A stretch of DNA of 64,000 nt from Paraburkholderia atlantica (GCF_009362785.1 NZ_WHNQ01000004.1:62001-126000), one strand, 5' to 3'. Shown: positions 8,781 to 18,301, counted from the stretch's first letter. Notes: a model not told the origin generated them from the sequence alone. Program-made: numbers and translations.

Positions 8781-10306
8781 GCTGCACGTCCCAATGGTGA
8801 GAGTCCCTGACCGAGCGCAGCGCCCATGATGCGTTCCTCGTTGGCGTCGGCGCGCGCGATCTCCGCGCTGATGCGGCCTTCGTGCATCACGAGCACGCGA
8901 TCGGCCATGCCGAGCACCTCGGGCAACTCGCTCGAAATCATCAGCACGGCCATGCCGTCGCGTACGAGTTCGGCGAGCGCGCTATACACCTCGGCCTTGG
9001 CGCCGACGTCGATGCCGCGTGTGGGTTCGTCGATGATCAGCACTTTCGGGCCGGTCGCGAGCCACTTGCCGAGCACGACCTTCTGCTGATTGCCGCCCGA
9101 CAGCGTGCCGACCGGCGCGTTCGGGTCGCCGGCCTTCAGGCGCAGACGTGTGCCCCACTTGTTCGCGAGCTGCGTTTCACTGCGCGTCGAAATGAGACCG
9201 TGCCGCACGAGCCGGCCGAGCACCGTCATCGACGCGTTGCGCGCGATGCTCAGTTCCAGCGCCAACCCTTGCTGGCGACGATCCTCCGGCACCAGCGCGA
9301 GCCCGGCGCGCACCGCGGCCGCGGGCTTGCCCGTGTCGAGCCGCTTGCCGGCCAGCCACACTTCGCCCGCATCGAGCGGATCGATCCCGAAGATCGCCCG
9401 CGCGACCTCGCTGCGCCCCGCGCCGACCAGACCCGCGAGCGCGACGATCTCGCCCGCGCGCACGTCGAAAGAGACGTCCTTGAACACGCCGATGCGCGTC
9501 AAGCCGCGCACCGACAAACGCACGTCGCCCGGCGTGCAATCGGCCTTCGGATAGAACGTTTCCAGATCGCGGCCGACCATCTTTGCGACGATCGCGTCGG
9601 TGCTCAGATCGGCGGTCAGCGCGTCGAAGACTTTCGCGCCGTCGCGCATGATCGTCACGCGCTGCGTCAGCGCGAACACTTCGTCGAGCCGGTGCGTGAT
9701 GAACAGAATCGCGACGTCGCGTTCGCGCAGCTTGCGCACGATCGCGAACAGCCGCTCGACTTCGGGCAGCGACAACGCGGCCGTCGGTTCATCCATGATC
9801 AGCACGCTCGCGTTCAGCGACAACGCCTTGGCGATTTCGATCACCTGCTGATCCGCAATCGACAGACCGCGCACCAGTTGATCCGCGCGCAGTTCGACGC
9901 CGAGCGACGCGAGCAGTCCGTCCACTTCGCGATGCATCGCGTCGTACTGGATGCGGCCGAAGCGGTCGACCGGCTGCCGGCCCATGAAGATGTTCTCCGC
10001 GATCGACAGATCGAAGAACAGCGTCGGCTCCTGATAGATGACCGCGAGTCCCGCGTCGCGGGCTTCGGCGGGCGTCGCGAAGCGGCGCGGCTCACCGTTC
10101 ACCAGCAATTCGCCGGCATCGGGCTGATGCACGCCGGCGAGAATTTTCACGAGCGTCGATTTGCCCGCGCCGTTCTCGCCGAGCAGCGCATGCACCTCGC
10201 CGGGCCACAGCACGAGGTCGCCGTCGGACAGCGCGCGCACCCGGCCGAAGGATTTGCTCGCGTGCCGCAACTCGAGTCGCGGCACCGCGGATGGGGATGG
10301 CTGCAC
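8777..10306 (-). CDS. rhaT: Rhamnose ABC transporter, duplicated ATPase RhaT
   Basis: A 509-residue sugar-ABC ATPase with two fused nucleotide-binding domains. Domain 1 has Walker [10 protein letters not shown] (residues 43-51), a divergent signature (GLSIADQQ) and Walker B VLIMDEPT. Domain 2 has the degenerate Walker [10 protein letters not shown] usual in this family, signature LSGGNQQKV and Walker [16 protein letters not shown] 10306 was chosen as start because AAGGAGACA lies 5 bases upstream and family homology begins there; the frame stays open to 10543 without conserved sequence. The name follows the Rhizobium rhaSTPQ scheme and is unrelated to the E. coli RhaT symporter. Confidence 0.9.
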   Translation of the reverse strand: MQPSPSAVPRLELRHASKSFGRVRALSDGDLVLWPGEVHALLGENGAGKSTLVKILAGVHQPDAGELLVNGEPRRFATPAEARDAGLAVIYQEPTLFFDLSIAENIFMGRQPVDRFGRIQYDAMHREVDGLLASLGVELRADQLVRGLSIADQQVIEIAKALSLNASVLIMDEPTAALSLPEVERLFAIVRKLRERDVAILFITHRLDEVFALTQRVTIMRDGAKVFDALTADLSTDAIVAKMVGRDLETFYPKADCTPGDVRLSVRGLTRIGVFKDVSFDVRAGEIVALAGLVGAGRSEVARAIFGIDPLDAGEVWLAGKRLDTGKPAAAVRAGLALVPEDRRQQGLALELSIARNASMTVLGRLVRHGLISTRSETQLANKWGTRLRLKAGDPNAPVGTLSGGNQQKVVLGKWLATGPKVLIIDEPTRGIDVGAKAEVYSALAELVRDGMAVLMISSELPEVLGMADRVLVMHEGRISAEIARADANEERIMGAALGQGLSPLGRAA

Positions 10307-10355
10307 TGCGTGTCTCCTTTTTTTTCGGCTGTGTTCTGCTCGACGCGGCGGCGCG

Positions 10356-11249
10356 TCAAATCCGGTAATACCGTTCCGCGTTACGCCGAAACAGCGCATC
10401 TTTCTCAGCCTCGCTCGCATCAGCGACGATCGACGCATACGCGCCCCACAAATCGGTATACGAACCGAACAACCTGTCGACCGGAAAGTTCGACGCGAAC
10501 ATCGCGCGTTCGACGCCGAACGTATCGATCGTTTCGAGCACATACGGCCGCAGACTTTCGACGGTCCATTGATGATCGAACATCGCGAGTCCGCTGATCT
10601 TCACCGCGATGTTCGGACGGCCCGCCAGCAAGCGCATGCCTTCGCGCCACGCGCGATAACCGGCCACGCTATTGCGATCGACGAACATGCCCGCATGATT
10701 GACGATCAACAGCGTGTCCGCATGCTCACGAGCGAGCGCGGCGGCCTCTTCCATCTGCGACGGATACAGTTGCAGATCGAACGACAGATCGAATCGGCGC
10801 AGCAAGGCGAAATGCTCGCGCCACTGCGGCTCGCGCATGTAGTGACGGCCGACGTAATCGAACAGCTTGTCGTCGTGTACGTTGAGAATCTGCCGGATGC
10901 CGCGCGTGTTCGCGAACGACGCGTGCGCTTCGAGCAACGCCGGTGCGTTCTGCGCGGACAGATCCACCGCCGCGACGATCGCATTCGGCATGCCGCGCGA
11001 CGCGTGGCGATCCGCGATCGACTGCAACCAGCGCGTTTCTTCGACGGGATCGGCCGGATCGTGATTCGCTTCGACGTGCACGAGCTTCAGCACGTCGATG
11101 TCGCCCGCTTCACCGAGCAGATGCTCGAGCAGATAGTCATGCTTCAGCTCGCGCGCATCGCCGACGAACGACACGCCCGGGTTCTCCAGCCACGGATAGC
11201 GGTGCGTCTTCAGATCCCACAGATGGATATGCGAATCGACAACCTGCAT
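10356..11249 (-). CDS. Amidohydrolase-family sugar lactonase (L-rhamnono-lactonase)
   Basis: A 297-residue amidohydrolase_2 (COG3618) protein starting [14 protein letters not shown], with the metal-binding HxH at residues 6-8, the DLQLYPSQ and NHAGMF blocks in the barrel, and [14 protein letters not shown] near the C-terminus. Members of this family hydrolyse L-fucono- or L-rhamnono-lactones. The flanking mutarotase, rhamnonate dehydratase and rhamnose dehydrogenase make L-rhamnono-1,4-lactone to L-rhamnonate the likely reaction. It sits between rhaM (8 bases upstream) and rhaT in one operon. ATG 11249 is preferred; the frame extends to 11351 without conserved sequence. Confidence 0.85.
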   Translation of the reverse strand: MQVVDSHIHLWDLKTHRYPWLENPGVSFVGDARELKHDYLLEHLLGEAGDIDVLKLVHVEANHDPADPVEETRWLQSIADRHASRGMPNAIVAAVDLSAQNAPALLEAHASFANTRGIRQILNVHDDKLFDYVGRHYMREPQWREHFALLRRFDLSFDLQLYPSQMEEAAALAREHADTLLIVNHAGMFVDRNSVAGYRAWREGMRLLAGRPNIAVKISGLAMFDHQWTVESLRPYVLETIDTFGVERAMFASNFPVDRLFGSYTDLWGAYASIVADASEAEKDALFRRNAERYYRI

Positions 11250-11257
11250 GCGGCACC

Positions 11258-11575
11258 TCAATGACTGAGATGAAAGACCGGTTCGAGCATCTGCGACAGC
11301 GGCGTGTGATCGGGCGCGGTCTGCATGATGTCGGCCATGTAATCCCACCATTTGCGCATCACGTCGAGTTGCGGCAACTGCTCCATCGTGTGATCGCTGG
11401 TGCGCGACAGCACCGCGAAAAGATGATGCGTGTCGGGGTCGAAAAAAATGCGGTAGTCGCGCACGCCGGCGTTGTGCAATGCGTCAACGAGCTCGGGCCA
11501 GATCTCCGTATGACGCCGTTCGTATTCTTCGCGCATGCCGGGGTTCAGCACCATCCGGAAAGCGATCGTCTCCAT
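11258..11575 (-). CDS. rhaM: L-rhamnose mutarotase RhaM
   Basis: A 105-residue dimeric ferredoxin-like protein, the same length as E. coli RhaM (104). The active-site pair known from E. coli, Tyr18 and His22, is present at the same positions in [11 protein letters not shown]. It interconverts alpha- and beta-L-rhamnopyranose, feeding the correct anomer to the dehydrogenase. It is the first gene of the transport operon, with an AGGAGG site upstream, and diverges from the LysR regulator. The presence of a rhamnose-specific mutarotase is one of the best arguments that this locus handles L-rhamnose and not L-fucose. Confidence 0.92.
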   Translation of the reverse strand: METIAFRMVLNPGMREEYERRHTEIWPELVDALHNAGVRDYRIFFDPDTHHLFAVLSRTSDHTMEQLPQLDVMRKWWDYMADIMQTAPDHTPLSQMLEPVFHLSH

Positions 11576-11606
11576 TGCGGCCTGCCTCCTGTCGCCACTT
11601 CGAACG

Positions 11607-11653
11607 ACTATAATTCCTGCATCGATAGCCTCTCAATCCCGTTGTTGGGATTG
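11607..11653. promoter_or_regulatory. Divergent rhaM/lysR promoter region with inverted repeat
   Basis: On the minus strand TTGAGA (11636-11631), an 18-base spacer and TATAGT (11612-11607) form a plausible sigma-70 promoter for rhaM. A perfect TATAAT hexamer lies on the plus strand at 11609-11614 toward the LysR gene. An inverted repeat CAATCCC-N6-GGGATTG (11634-11653) overlaps the minus-strand -35 and is a candidate LysR site. Confidence 0.5.
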
Positions 11654-11696
11654 GGCGATCCACAAACCGAATCGCACGGGCACCTCTACTGGCACC

Positions 11697-12692
11697 ATGA
11701 GCCAACATTCAGCCGCCGTCGCACTCGTCAACCGTCTGAAGTTCAAGCATCTCGCCCTGCTCGTCGCGCTCGACGACACCCGCAACCTGCACCAGGCCGC
11801 CGAGGCCGTCAACGTCGCGCAACCGAGCGCGAGCCGCATGCTCGGCGATATCGAGGAAGCGTTCGGCTTTCTGCTGTTCGAACGCAACGCCCGCGGCATG
11901 ACGCCGACGCCGCTCGGCGTCGTCACGCTCGCTTACGCGCGCCGCGCGCTTGCCGAACTCACACGCTTCGCCGAAGACCTCGATGTCAAACGCCGTGGTG
12001 GCCACGGCCAACTGACCGTCGGCGCGATCATGGGCGCCGCGCCCGATCTGCTGGCAATGTCGGTCGCCACGCTGAAGACCGAAAGCCCGCTGCTCAACGT
12101 GCGCATCCTCGGAGAAACGAGCGACCAGGTCGTGCAATTGCTGCATCGTCGCGAGGTCGATCTTGCGCTGGGGCGCCTTACCAATCCTTTGCAGCACAAC
12201 GACTTCAGTTTCGAGCCGCTCGCGCGCGAAACGCTGATGCTGGTCGTGCGCGCCGTGCATCCGCTCGCGCGGCGCACGCGCATCACGTTGCGCGAGCTGG
12301 TCGCGTGGCCGTGGGTTGCGCAGCCGGTCACAAGTCCGGCGCGCGTGCTGTTCGAGGAAGAACTCGCGCGCGCGGGGCTCGCCACGCCAGTCAATCTGAC
12401 CGAATGTGCGTCGATCTTCGCGACGCTGCAATTGCTCGAAAACTACGATGCGGTCGCGATGCTGCCGGAGTCGGTCGTGCGCGATCATGTGCGCGGCGGG
12501 CTGCTGGTCGCGCTGCCGCTCGAAATCGGCAAGAGCCTCGCGGGTTTCGGCATTCTGACGCGCAAGGAAGAACCGCTCGCCGAGCCGGCGCTGCGTTTGA
12601 TCGAGCTGCTGCGCGGCTTCTCGCGCAACCTCGTGCGCGACGATCCTGCCGTCGCACCCGGCACGCTGACTTCGCCCGCCACGGTCAATTGA
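11697..12692 (+). CDS. LysR-family regulator of the rhamnose locus
   Basis: A 331-residue LysR-type regulator. The N-terminal HTH (about residues 12-75; LKFKHLALLVALDDTRNLHQAAEAVNVAQPSASRML) is followed by a LysR substrate-binding domain starting near GQLTVGAIMGAAPDLL. It lies between the divergent transport operon and the convergent enzyme operon, so it is the natural candidate to respond to rhamnose or an intermediate. Characterised rhamnose regulators are mostly AraC type (enterobacteria) or DeoR type (rhizobia), so a LysR regulator here is less usual. ATG 11697 begins the conserved part; the frame is open upstream without conservation. Confidence 0.87.
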   Translation: MSQHSAAVALVNRLKFKHLALLVALDDTRNLHQAAEAVNVAQPSASRMLGDIEEAFGFLLFERNARGMTPTPLGVVTLAYARRALAELTRFAEDLDVKRRGGHGQLTVGAIMGAAPDLLAMSVATLKTESPLLNVRILGETSDQVVQLLHRREVDLALGRLTNPLQHNDFSFEPLARETLMLVVRAVHPLARRTRITLRELVAWPWVAQPVTSPARVLFEEELARAGLATPVNLTECASIFATLQLLENYDAVAMLPESVVRDHVRGGLLVALPLEIGKSLAGFGILTRKEEPLAEPALRLIELLRGFSRNLVRDDPAVAPGTLTSPATVN

Positions 12693-12711
12693 CGCCCGCA
12701 TCGCGCGTCGC

Positions 12712-13494
12712 TTATTGCAGGTTCACGAACAGGCCGCCGTCGACGAGCAGCGCGGCGCCCGTCACATAGCGCGCGCGGTCCGACGCGAGAAACACGACGC
12801 AATCCGCGACGTCGTCGGGATGCCCGAGACGGCCGAGCGGAATGCGCTTCTCGAAGTAGGCCCTCTTTGCTTCGTCGGCGAGATCTTCGGCGTTCAGATC
12901 GGTGGCGATCGTGCCCGGCATCACCGAGTTGCAGCGGATGCCGAACGGTCCCAATGCAATCGCGCACGACTGCATCAGCGAATGCACGCCGGCCTTCGTC
13001 GGCGTGTAGTGCGTCTGCATGCCGCCACCCACCAACGCGCTGATCGAACTCGTCGCGACGATCGCGCCGCCGCTGCCCTGCTTTTTCATCTGCTGCGCGG
13101 CGGCTTGCGTGACGAAGAACGCGCCGTTCAGATTGACCGCGACCGTCGATTCCAGCACTTCGGCAGGCATGTCGAGAAACGCGTGGAACGGGCAGATGCC
13201 GGCATTGCTCGCGAGCACGTCGACCTTGCCGAACGCGTCGACCGTACGGCGCACCAGATTCTGGCCGGTGTCCCGCGCGGCGACGTTGCCTTCCACCGCG
13301 ATCACGCGCCGCCCCAACCCCTCGATTTGGCCGACCACTTCCTCGACCGCCGAGCGGCGGCCATACGATGCGTCGTTGTCACCCCAGTAGTTGATCGCCA
13401 CGTCCGCGCCTTCGCGGGCGCAAGCCACCGCGATTGCTCGTCCGATGCCGCGCGAGCCGCCGGTGACGATCACGACTTTGTCCTTGAGCAGCAC
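12712..13494 (-). CDS. L-rhamnose 1-dehydrogenase (SDR family)
   Basis: A 260-residue short-chain dehydrogenase. The cofactor motif TGGSRGIG (11-18), the NAGICPFH block, SSISALVGG, and the catalytic Tyr/Lys in HYTPTKAG are all present, and the C-terminus LLVDGGLFVNLQ matches the characterised Azotobacter-type L-rhamnose dehydrogenase pattern closely. It oxidises L-rhamnose to L-rhamnono-lactone with NAD(P)+. The start is GTG 13494 with AAGGAG upstream. It is the last gene of the operon running from 15561 and is convergent with the LysR gene, 19 bases away. Confidence 0.9.
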   Translation of the reverse strand: MLLKDKVVIVTGGSRGIGRAIAVACAREGADVAINYWGDNDASYGRRSAVEEVVGQIEGLGRRVIAVEGNVAARDTGQNLVRRTVDAFGKVDVLASNAGICPFHAFLDMPAEVLESTVAVNLNGAFFVTQAAAQQMKKQGSGGAIVATSSISALVGGGMQTHYTPTKAGVHSLMQSCAIALGPFGIRCNSVMPGTIATDLNAEDLADEAKRAYFEKRIPLGRLGHPDDVADCVVFLASDRARYVTGAALLVDGGLFVNLQ

Positions 13495-13551
13495 CTTAGT
13501 CTCCTTTGACAGGGTTCGCGGTTCAGCACACGTTCAAAGCATTCAAATCGT

Positions 13552-14730
13552 TCAATGCTGATAAGGCCGCACCAGCGCGCATTCCGGGTTGAGCCGCACG
13601 CCAAAGCCCGGCGTGTCCGGCACCTTCATGCGCCCGTTCACCGGCACCGGCTCGTCGAGCAGCAGCGGGTTGAACATCGGCACGACTTCGTCGGCTTTCG
13701 GCGCCATCATCAGAAACTCGGAGAACGGCGAGTTATGGCGCGTGACGACGAAGTGATAGCTGTACACCGACGAACCGTGCGGCACCACCATCACGTTGTG
13801 CGCATCGGCGAGCGCGGAAATCTTGATTAGCTCAGTGATGCCGCCGCACCAGCCGACGTCGGGCTGGATCAGATCGCAGCACTGCATCTCCAGCAGCATC
13901 CGGAAGCCCCAGCGCGTCGCCTCGTGCTCGCCGGTCGACACCATCATGCCGCGTGGCACGTTGCGGCGCAGTTCGGCGTAACCCCAGTAATCGTCGGGAG
14001 GAAGACATTCCTCGACCCATTTGAGGCCGTACTCGTGCGCGCGTTGCGCGAGCCGCGTCGCGTAGCGCACGTCGAGACTCATCCAGCAGTCGTACATCAG
14101 CCAGAAGTCATCGCCGACGCGCGAACGCATGTCGGCGAGCTTGTCGAGGTTCTGCCTGAGTCCGTCTTCGCCTTCCGCGGGACCATGCTGCAACGGCAGC
14201 TTGCCGCCGATGAAGCCCATCTCCCTGGCGAGATCGGGCCGCGCACCGGTCGCATAGAACACCAGCTCGTCGCGCACGGGGCCGCCCAATAGTTGATACA
14301 CAGGCTCCTTGCGGACCTTCGCGAGCAGGTCCCACAGCGCGAGATCGACGCCGGAAATCGTGTTCAGCACGACGCCCTTGCGCCCGTAGTACAGCGTCGC
14401 GAAGTACATCTGATCCCACATCTTCTCGATGTCGGTGACGAGCTGCCCTTCGAGAAAACGCGCGAGATGCTTCTCGACGATGAACGCGCCGATCTCGCCG
14501 CCGGTCGTCACCGCGAAGCCCACGGTGCCGTCGCTCGCCTCGATCTCGACGACCAGCGTGCCGAGCACGTTGATGCCGAACGACTGGCGGCTCTGGCGGT
14601 ACTCGGGATAACGCGCCATCGGCGTCGCGATGTGATCGTCGATCCAGTGCCCGCCGGCCTGGTCGTGATAGTCCGCGCCGCCGCCGCGAACGATGAAGGC
14701 ACGCACGTGCCGGATGGTAGGCATGGCCAT
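13552..14730 (-). CDS. rhmD: L-rhamnonate dehydratase
   Basis: A 392-residue enolase-superfamily acid-sugar dehydratase. Diagnostic blocks are DYHDQ and [11 protein letters not shown] near the N-terminus, [25 protein letters not shown], the metal ligands around [15 protein letters not shown] and STGEHE, then QPDVGWCGG and [12 protein letters not shown] with the catalytic histidine. These match E. coli RhmD across the whole length (family knowledge). It converts L-rhamnonate to 2-keto-3-deoxy-L-rhamnonate. ATG 14730 (MAMPTIRH) has a CGGAG upstream. It lies 57 bases before the rhamnose dehydrogenase in the same operon. Confidence 0.94.
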   Translation of the reverse strand: MAMPTIRHVRAFIVRGGGADYHDQAGGHWIDDHIATPMARYPEYRQSRQSFGINVLGTLVVEIEASDGTVGFAVTTGGEIGAFIVEKHLARFLEGQLVTDIEKMWDQMYFATLYYGRKGVVLNTISGVDLALWDLLAKVRKEPVYQLLGGPVRDELVFYATGARPDLAREMGFIGGKLPLQHGPAEGEDGLRQNLDKLADMRSRVGDDFWLMYDCWMSLDVRYATRLAQRAHEYGLKWVEECLPPDDYWGYAELRRNVPRGMMVSTGEHEATRWGFRMLLEMQCCDLIQPDVGWCGGITELIKISALADAHNVMVVPHGSSVYSYHFVVTRHNSPFSEFLMMAPKADEVVPMFNPLLLDEPVPVNGRMKVPDTPGFGVRLNPECALVRPYQH

Positions 14731-14808
14731 GAAAGGGCTCCGTGAGAGAGGCGTCGAAGCGGCTCGACAACGCGCGTTCGACGCGTGTGAAATGCTTGAG
14801 CAGCGCGC

Positions 14809-15561
14809 TTAGTAAGTGGCGCGGCCGCCGGACAGATCGAATACCGAGCCGGTGCTGAACGCGCAGTCTTCGGAAGACAGCCACAGGATCAGCGCCGCCG
14901 CCTCTTCCGGCAGCAGGAATCGATTCATCGGAATCTTCGACAGCATGTAGTCGATGTGCTGCTGCGACATCGAATCGAAGATCTCGGTTTTGGCCGCGGC
15001 CGGCGTGACCGCATTGACGAGGATGTTTTTGGTCGCGAGTTCCTTGCCGAGCGACTTGGTGAGCCCGATCAAGCCCGCTTTCGACGCGCTGTAGTGGGAA
15101 GCATTCGGATTGCCCTCCTTGCCCGCCACCGACGCGATATTGACGATGCGGCCATAGCCCTGCTTCAGCATCTGCGGCACGACCGCGCGGCAAGTCAGGT
15201 ACGGGCCGATCAGATTCACGTCGATCACGCGGCGCCACATGTCCGGCTCGAGTTCCCATGTCGTGCCGTTGCCGCCGGTGATGCCCGCGCAGTTGATCAG
15301 CACGTCGATCGAGCGGTGCTCGGCGAGCGTTTGCGCGGTGGCCTGCTGGACCGCGGCTTCGTCGGTCAGCTCGACCGTGACGGCGCTGACCTTGCCGAGT
15401 TCGCTCAGTTCGCGCTGGCTGCGCGCGAGGCGTTCGCTATCGACGTCCCACAACGCCACCGACGCGCCCGACTTCAATGCCCGCTGCGCGACCGCGTAGC
15501 CGATGCCGCGCGCACCGCCGGTGATGACGACCGCGCGTCCCTCCAGATCGATCCGATTCAT
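14809..15561 (-). CDS. 2-keto-3-deoxy-L-rhamnonate dehydrogenase (SDR family)
   Basis: A 250-residue short-chain dehydrogenase with TGGARGIG, NCAGITGGNG, the catalytic SVAGKEG...HYSASKAG block and a C-terminus FDLSGGRATY. This resembles the LRA5-type enzyme of the diketo-hydrolase branch, which oxidises 2-keto-3-deoxy-L-rhamnonate to the 2,4-diketo compound; 2-keto-3-deoxy-L-fuconate dehydrogenases are close relatives, so the sugar is assigned from context. ATG 15561 starts the conserved part; the frame stays open to 15678. First gene of the enzyme operon (this gene, rhmD, rhamnose dehydrogenase). The subsequent hydrolase (LRA6, FAH family) is not in the window. Confidence 0.85.
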   Translation of the reverse strand: MNRIDLEGRAVVITGGARGIGYAVAQRALKSGASVALWDVDSERLARSQRELSELGKVSAVTVELTDEAAVQQATAQTLAEHRSIDVLINCAGITGGNGTTWELEPDMWRRVIDVNLIGPYLTCRAVVPQMLKQGYGRIVNIASVAGKEGNPNASHYSASKAGLIGLTKSLGKELATKNILVNAVTPAAAKTEIFDSMSQQHIDYMLSKIPMNRFLLPEEAAALILWLSSEDCAFSTGSVFDLSGGRATY

Positions 15562-15606
15562 TGCCGTGCTCCTGTGGGCCGCCGTGCGGCGCGCCGTCGA
15601 GTTGTT

Positions 15607-15629
15607 GTATATCGCTGCAGTCAATATAC
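15607..15629. promoter_or_regulatory. Dyad upstream of the rhamnose enzyme operon
   Basis: GTATAT-N11-ATATAC, perfect 6-bp arms, centred about 57 bases upstream of the dehydrogenase start at 15561. The T-N11-A-like spacing fits a LysR-type site. It is a candidate operator or activator site for the enzyme operon. Confidence 0.4.
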
Positions 15630-15723
15630 GGGCGGTGCGATGCACCAACAATTCGACTATTGCAGGAGGCGATAGCAAAAGTGGATCGGCAGCGGGATCG
15701 AACGCTAGAGGGAAGCGAAAATG

Positions 15724-15957
15724 CTAGTCATCGGCCGCGACGAAAAGCATCGACACATACAGAATGGTCGACACGACGATGATGCCGACACCGACCAGCA
15801 CTTTGGTGCGGTCGAAGTTGATGCCGCCGATGATCGCTATGCCGATGCCGAACACCGACGACAATGTGCCGACCGCCGCGAGGCCCACGTGGATCTTGCT
15901 GCGGACCAGTCTTTTGCGCTCCGATTCGGCAGTGGTTTCCGTTTCGCTCTGTTCCAT
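15724..15957 (-). CDS. Small two-TM membrane protein, unknown
   Basis: A 77-residue protein: a charged Glu/Thr/Arg-rich N-terminal 25 residues, then two hydrophobic segments (about 26-47, LAAVGTLSSVFGIGIAIIGG, and 54-73, VGVGIIVVSTILYVSM) joined by a short NFDRTK loop. ATG 15957 is chosen because AAGGAGCGGGGA precedes it directly; an in-frame start at 16026 adds an unconserved basic leader. No family recognised. Standalone gene after the rhamnose locus; function unknown. Confidence 0.6.
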   Translation of the reverse strand: MEQSETETTAESERKRLVRSKIHVGLAAVGTLSSVFGIGIAIIGGINFDRTKVLVGVGIIVVSTILYVSMLFVAADD

Positions 15958-16105
15958 TCCCCGCTCCTTCGCGCGCGACGCAATGACCCTGGTGAAACCT
16001 GAGCCGCGATGGCCGGCGCGCGACATCGAATCTCCGGTTGCGGTTCGACGCCGCGCGCCTCGCGATACGCTTCAGCGTAGTTTATTTAAGCCTTGCCGAG
16101 CGCCG

Positions 16106-16723
16106 TTATTTGACGTCCGCGCCACTGCGCGACACCGACGCCGCGATGGCCGACACGAACACCGCGCGCACCGAATCGCCGACCTTCAGTTTTTCGAGCG
16201 GAATGTCCGGCGCCACGTCGAGCGTTTCGGTGCGAGACGGCCCGCGCAGCGTGATCGTGCGCTTCTTGCGATCGATCTTGCGCACCGTCGCCACGACTTC
16301 GACGCGCCGCGCCGATGCAACCACACCGTTGGCCGCGGGCTGCGTCACTTCGGTATCGATGCGCTGGCGAATTCCGCTCGGCGCGAGTTTGTCGACGCCG
16401 ACCAGTAGCGCCTTTTTATACGCAATCGTCACGACGTCGCCGATATGCAGCTTGCTGACGTCGGCGGCTTGCGGATTCACGTCGAAGGTTTCGTCCCCGC
16501 CGTGGGGACCGCGCAGCGTCACGCTGTTCGTCGCGGGATCGATCGCGACGACGCGTGCCTGAACGTGCAGCAGCGCCGCGGCGCCGATTGCCCGCTGCTC
16601 CGGTGCGGACGCGGCCGCGTTGTCCTGCGCGAGCGCCGGCCCCCCCGCCGCGACCAAAACCGCTAACGCAACCGTGATCGCCTTCACCCGCATGAGCTCG
16701 GAGCCCGTTGCATTGCAAGCCAT
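16106..16723 (-). CDS. Secreted protein with two repeated beta domains, unknown
   Basis: A 205-residue exported protein. A signal peptide spans about residues 1-33 (cleavage near ALA-QDN). The mature part contains two copies of a similar unit: ARVVAIDPATNSVTLRGP...LHIGDVVTIAYKKAL and ATVRKIDRKKRTITLRGP...LKVGDSVRAVFVSAI. The unit resembles the short beta-barrel of DUF5666-type periplasmic proteins, so it was probably built by internal duplication. ATG 16723 has AAAGGAG upstream. No operon partner. Periplasmic location is predicted; the role is unknown. Confidence 0.75.
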   Translation of the reverse strand: MACNATGSELMRVKAITVALAVLVAAGGPALAQDNAAASAPEQRAIGAAALLHVQARVVAIDPATNSVTLRGPHGGDETFDVNPQAADVSKLHIGDVVTIAYKKALLVGVDKLAPSGIRQRIDTEVTQPAANGVVASARRVEVVATVRKIDRKKRTITLRGPSRTETLDVAPDIPLEKLKVGDSVRAVFVSAIAASVSRSGADVK

Positions 16724-17583
16724 GAAATGCTCCTTTTGATTGCGTCGTTGTTACGACAAATGTTTTGTCGCAGATCGCGTACTACGCGCAGTAGCGGCAA
16801 CTGCGGTCGCTTCGAAAAAAGGGAAAACGGACTATTAATCGCTTTTGTCAGACTGGGTATGCATTTTTTTGAAACCAATAACGGTTCCTTTCTGATGCGC
16901 CTATTTGTCTCGCAGAACTGATCGTGAAAAGCGCGTGCATCTCCATGCGATGCAGTCGGTATGCGCGGTGGGAGCGGGTGAGCTCGCGCAAGGAGCCGCG
17001 CGGCTTTGCGCACGGGTTCCCGGAGCGTCAGCGGTGGGGTTGGGAGCTAGCCATAACATATTCCTCGCAACGAGATGGACTACCGGGCGACCCAGTGTAA
17101 GCGGGTCCGGAAATTGCCGAACGTTATGACTATTTCAAACTGTCTCGGCGATGCTAGCAAACGGGTAAGGGAATGGCAAGACGAGGGATCGCGCATCGCT
17201 ATTCCGACTAATCGGGCTTGCGGTGTCGATTCTTTTATGACGAGTGGCGATTCATTTCCGATAAAAATATGATGTCGTTGCCTGACAATGATCGAATCGA
17301 CCCATTCGATATGCATTGAAAAGCGCCAGGCGCACAGGCGAATTTGCAATCTGCGAACTACTCAGCACAAACCCTTAATGGATGATACTGAAGCGATTGC
17401 GCATCGCTTCGCGACGGATACAAAAAATTGTCGTCAATCATTGGAATACTGCGGGTACGCCTGAATCGATCGAGCGAATTTTGCCGTGGAGGTCACAGTG
17501 ATGTGGCATTACAGGCACAGCGTTTGCTATAGCTCGCGTCAGCGTTTAACACACACTATTTGAATATCGAAAGGACACCACAC
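16724..17583. other. 860-base AT-richer gap, no supported gene
   Basis: Noticeably richer in A/T runs than the flanking genes (for example around 16811-16890 and 17240-17280). Several short open frames occur, but none has a ribosome-binding site together with protein-like composition. It may hold the promoter of the secreted protein at 16723 and of the small gene at 17584. Nothing else was recognised. Confidence 0.5.
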
Positions 17584-17862
17584 ATGGTCACGACTCGCCC
17601 CTGCACCGCCGCCTGCGTCATCGACGGACGTCTCGTCACGCTCACTTTCTATCCGGACAACGGCGTGTTGCGGATTGCCGATCCGACCGGTGTCTGTCTA
17701 AAGGAAACGCGCTGGCATGGGTCATGGCGCGCTCTGCTGGAGGAGTTTCGCGGTTACTACGATGCGGCGGAAAACCACGACACGGCACGTGGCGTCGACG
17801 ATATCGTCGCACGCCTCGGCGAGCGCAATGCTGATGCGCCGCGGCAATTGGCATTCGCGTGA
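17584..17862 (+). CDS. Small hypothetical cytoplasmic protein
   Basis: A 92-residue protein with a beta-rich N-terminal half (CVIDGRLVTLTFYPDNGVLRIADPTG) and an acidic helical C-terminal half. It contains three cysteines (CTAAC and CLKET) and no signal peptide. ATG 17584 has AAAGGAC seven bases upstream; an in-frame start at 17560 is less likely. It is convergent with the small secreted protein at 18301, and a GC hairpin lies between them. No family recognised. Confidence 0.6.
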   Translation: MVTTRPCTAACVIDGRLVTLTFYPDNGVLRIADPTGVCLKETRWHGSWRALLEEFRGYYDAAENHDTARGVDDIVARLGERNADAPRQLAFA

Positions 17863-17947
17863 AATGACATGCGCTTGCGCTCAAGCGCGTGAATGGCGGC
17901 GGCAGCGCGCGACGCCTTTTCACTGCCTGGAAACGCAGCGTCATTCT

Positions 17948-17971
17948 GGGCGCGCTTCATTCGGCGCGCCC
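17948..17971. terminator. GC hairpin between convergent small genes
   Basis: GGGCGCGC-N8-GCGCGCCC, perfect 8-bp arms, between genes ending at 17862 (plus) and 17993 (minus). No T-tract on either side, so a bidirectional terminator role is inferred from position only. Confidence 0.35.
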
Positions 17972-17992
17972 GGCTGTAGGGGCGCGAACCGG

Positions 17993-18301
17993 TCATTGAC
18001 CGAAATAGGTCTTGCACTCCGTGCTGAACGCGCAGGATTGGCTGCGCCGGCCTCCCGCTTGCGACTCGCCCGTCGGAACACCGCCATACGACGCGTTGCG
18101 CACGCCCTGCTCGCGCGGGTCCCAGCTTTGACCGTATGACATGTCGGTCGTCGCCTGTGCCGATTCGTTCGCATTGAGCTGCATCATCGCGCGACCTGAC
18201 ATGCCGGGGTCCGCCTGGCCGCTCAGTTCCTCCGCGGTGACTGTTCTCGGCACCAGAAACAGGACGGCGGTCGCGGCAATCATCAAGATACGTACTCTCA
18301 T
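17993..18301 (-). CDS. Small secreted protein, unknown
   Basis: A 102-residue exported protein. The signal peptide (about residues 1-23, MRVRILMIAATAVLFLVPRTVTA) is followed by a hydrophilic Ser/Gly/Gln-rich mature chain ending with two cysteines (CAFSTECKTYFGQ) that could form a disulfide. ATG 18301 begins the signal peptide; the longer frame to 18508 has no conserved features. Likely periplasmic or surface. No family recognised; composition resembles small orphan secreted proteins of Burkholderiales. Confidence 0.65.
   Translation of the reverse strand: MRVRILMIAATAVLFLVPRTVTAEELSGQADPGMSGRAMMQLNANESAQATTDMSYGQSWDPREQGVRNASYGGVPTGESQAGGRRSQSCAFSTECKTYFGQ

Noticed and set aside
7341..8810. 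A 489-codon plus-strand frame opposite rhaQ and rhaP
   Set aside because: Shadow of two permease genes; product is Arg/His/Asp-rich without motifs.
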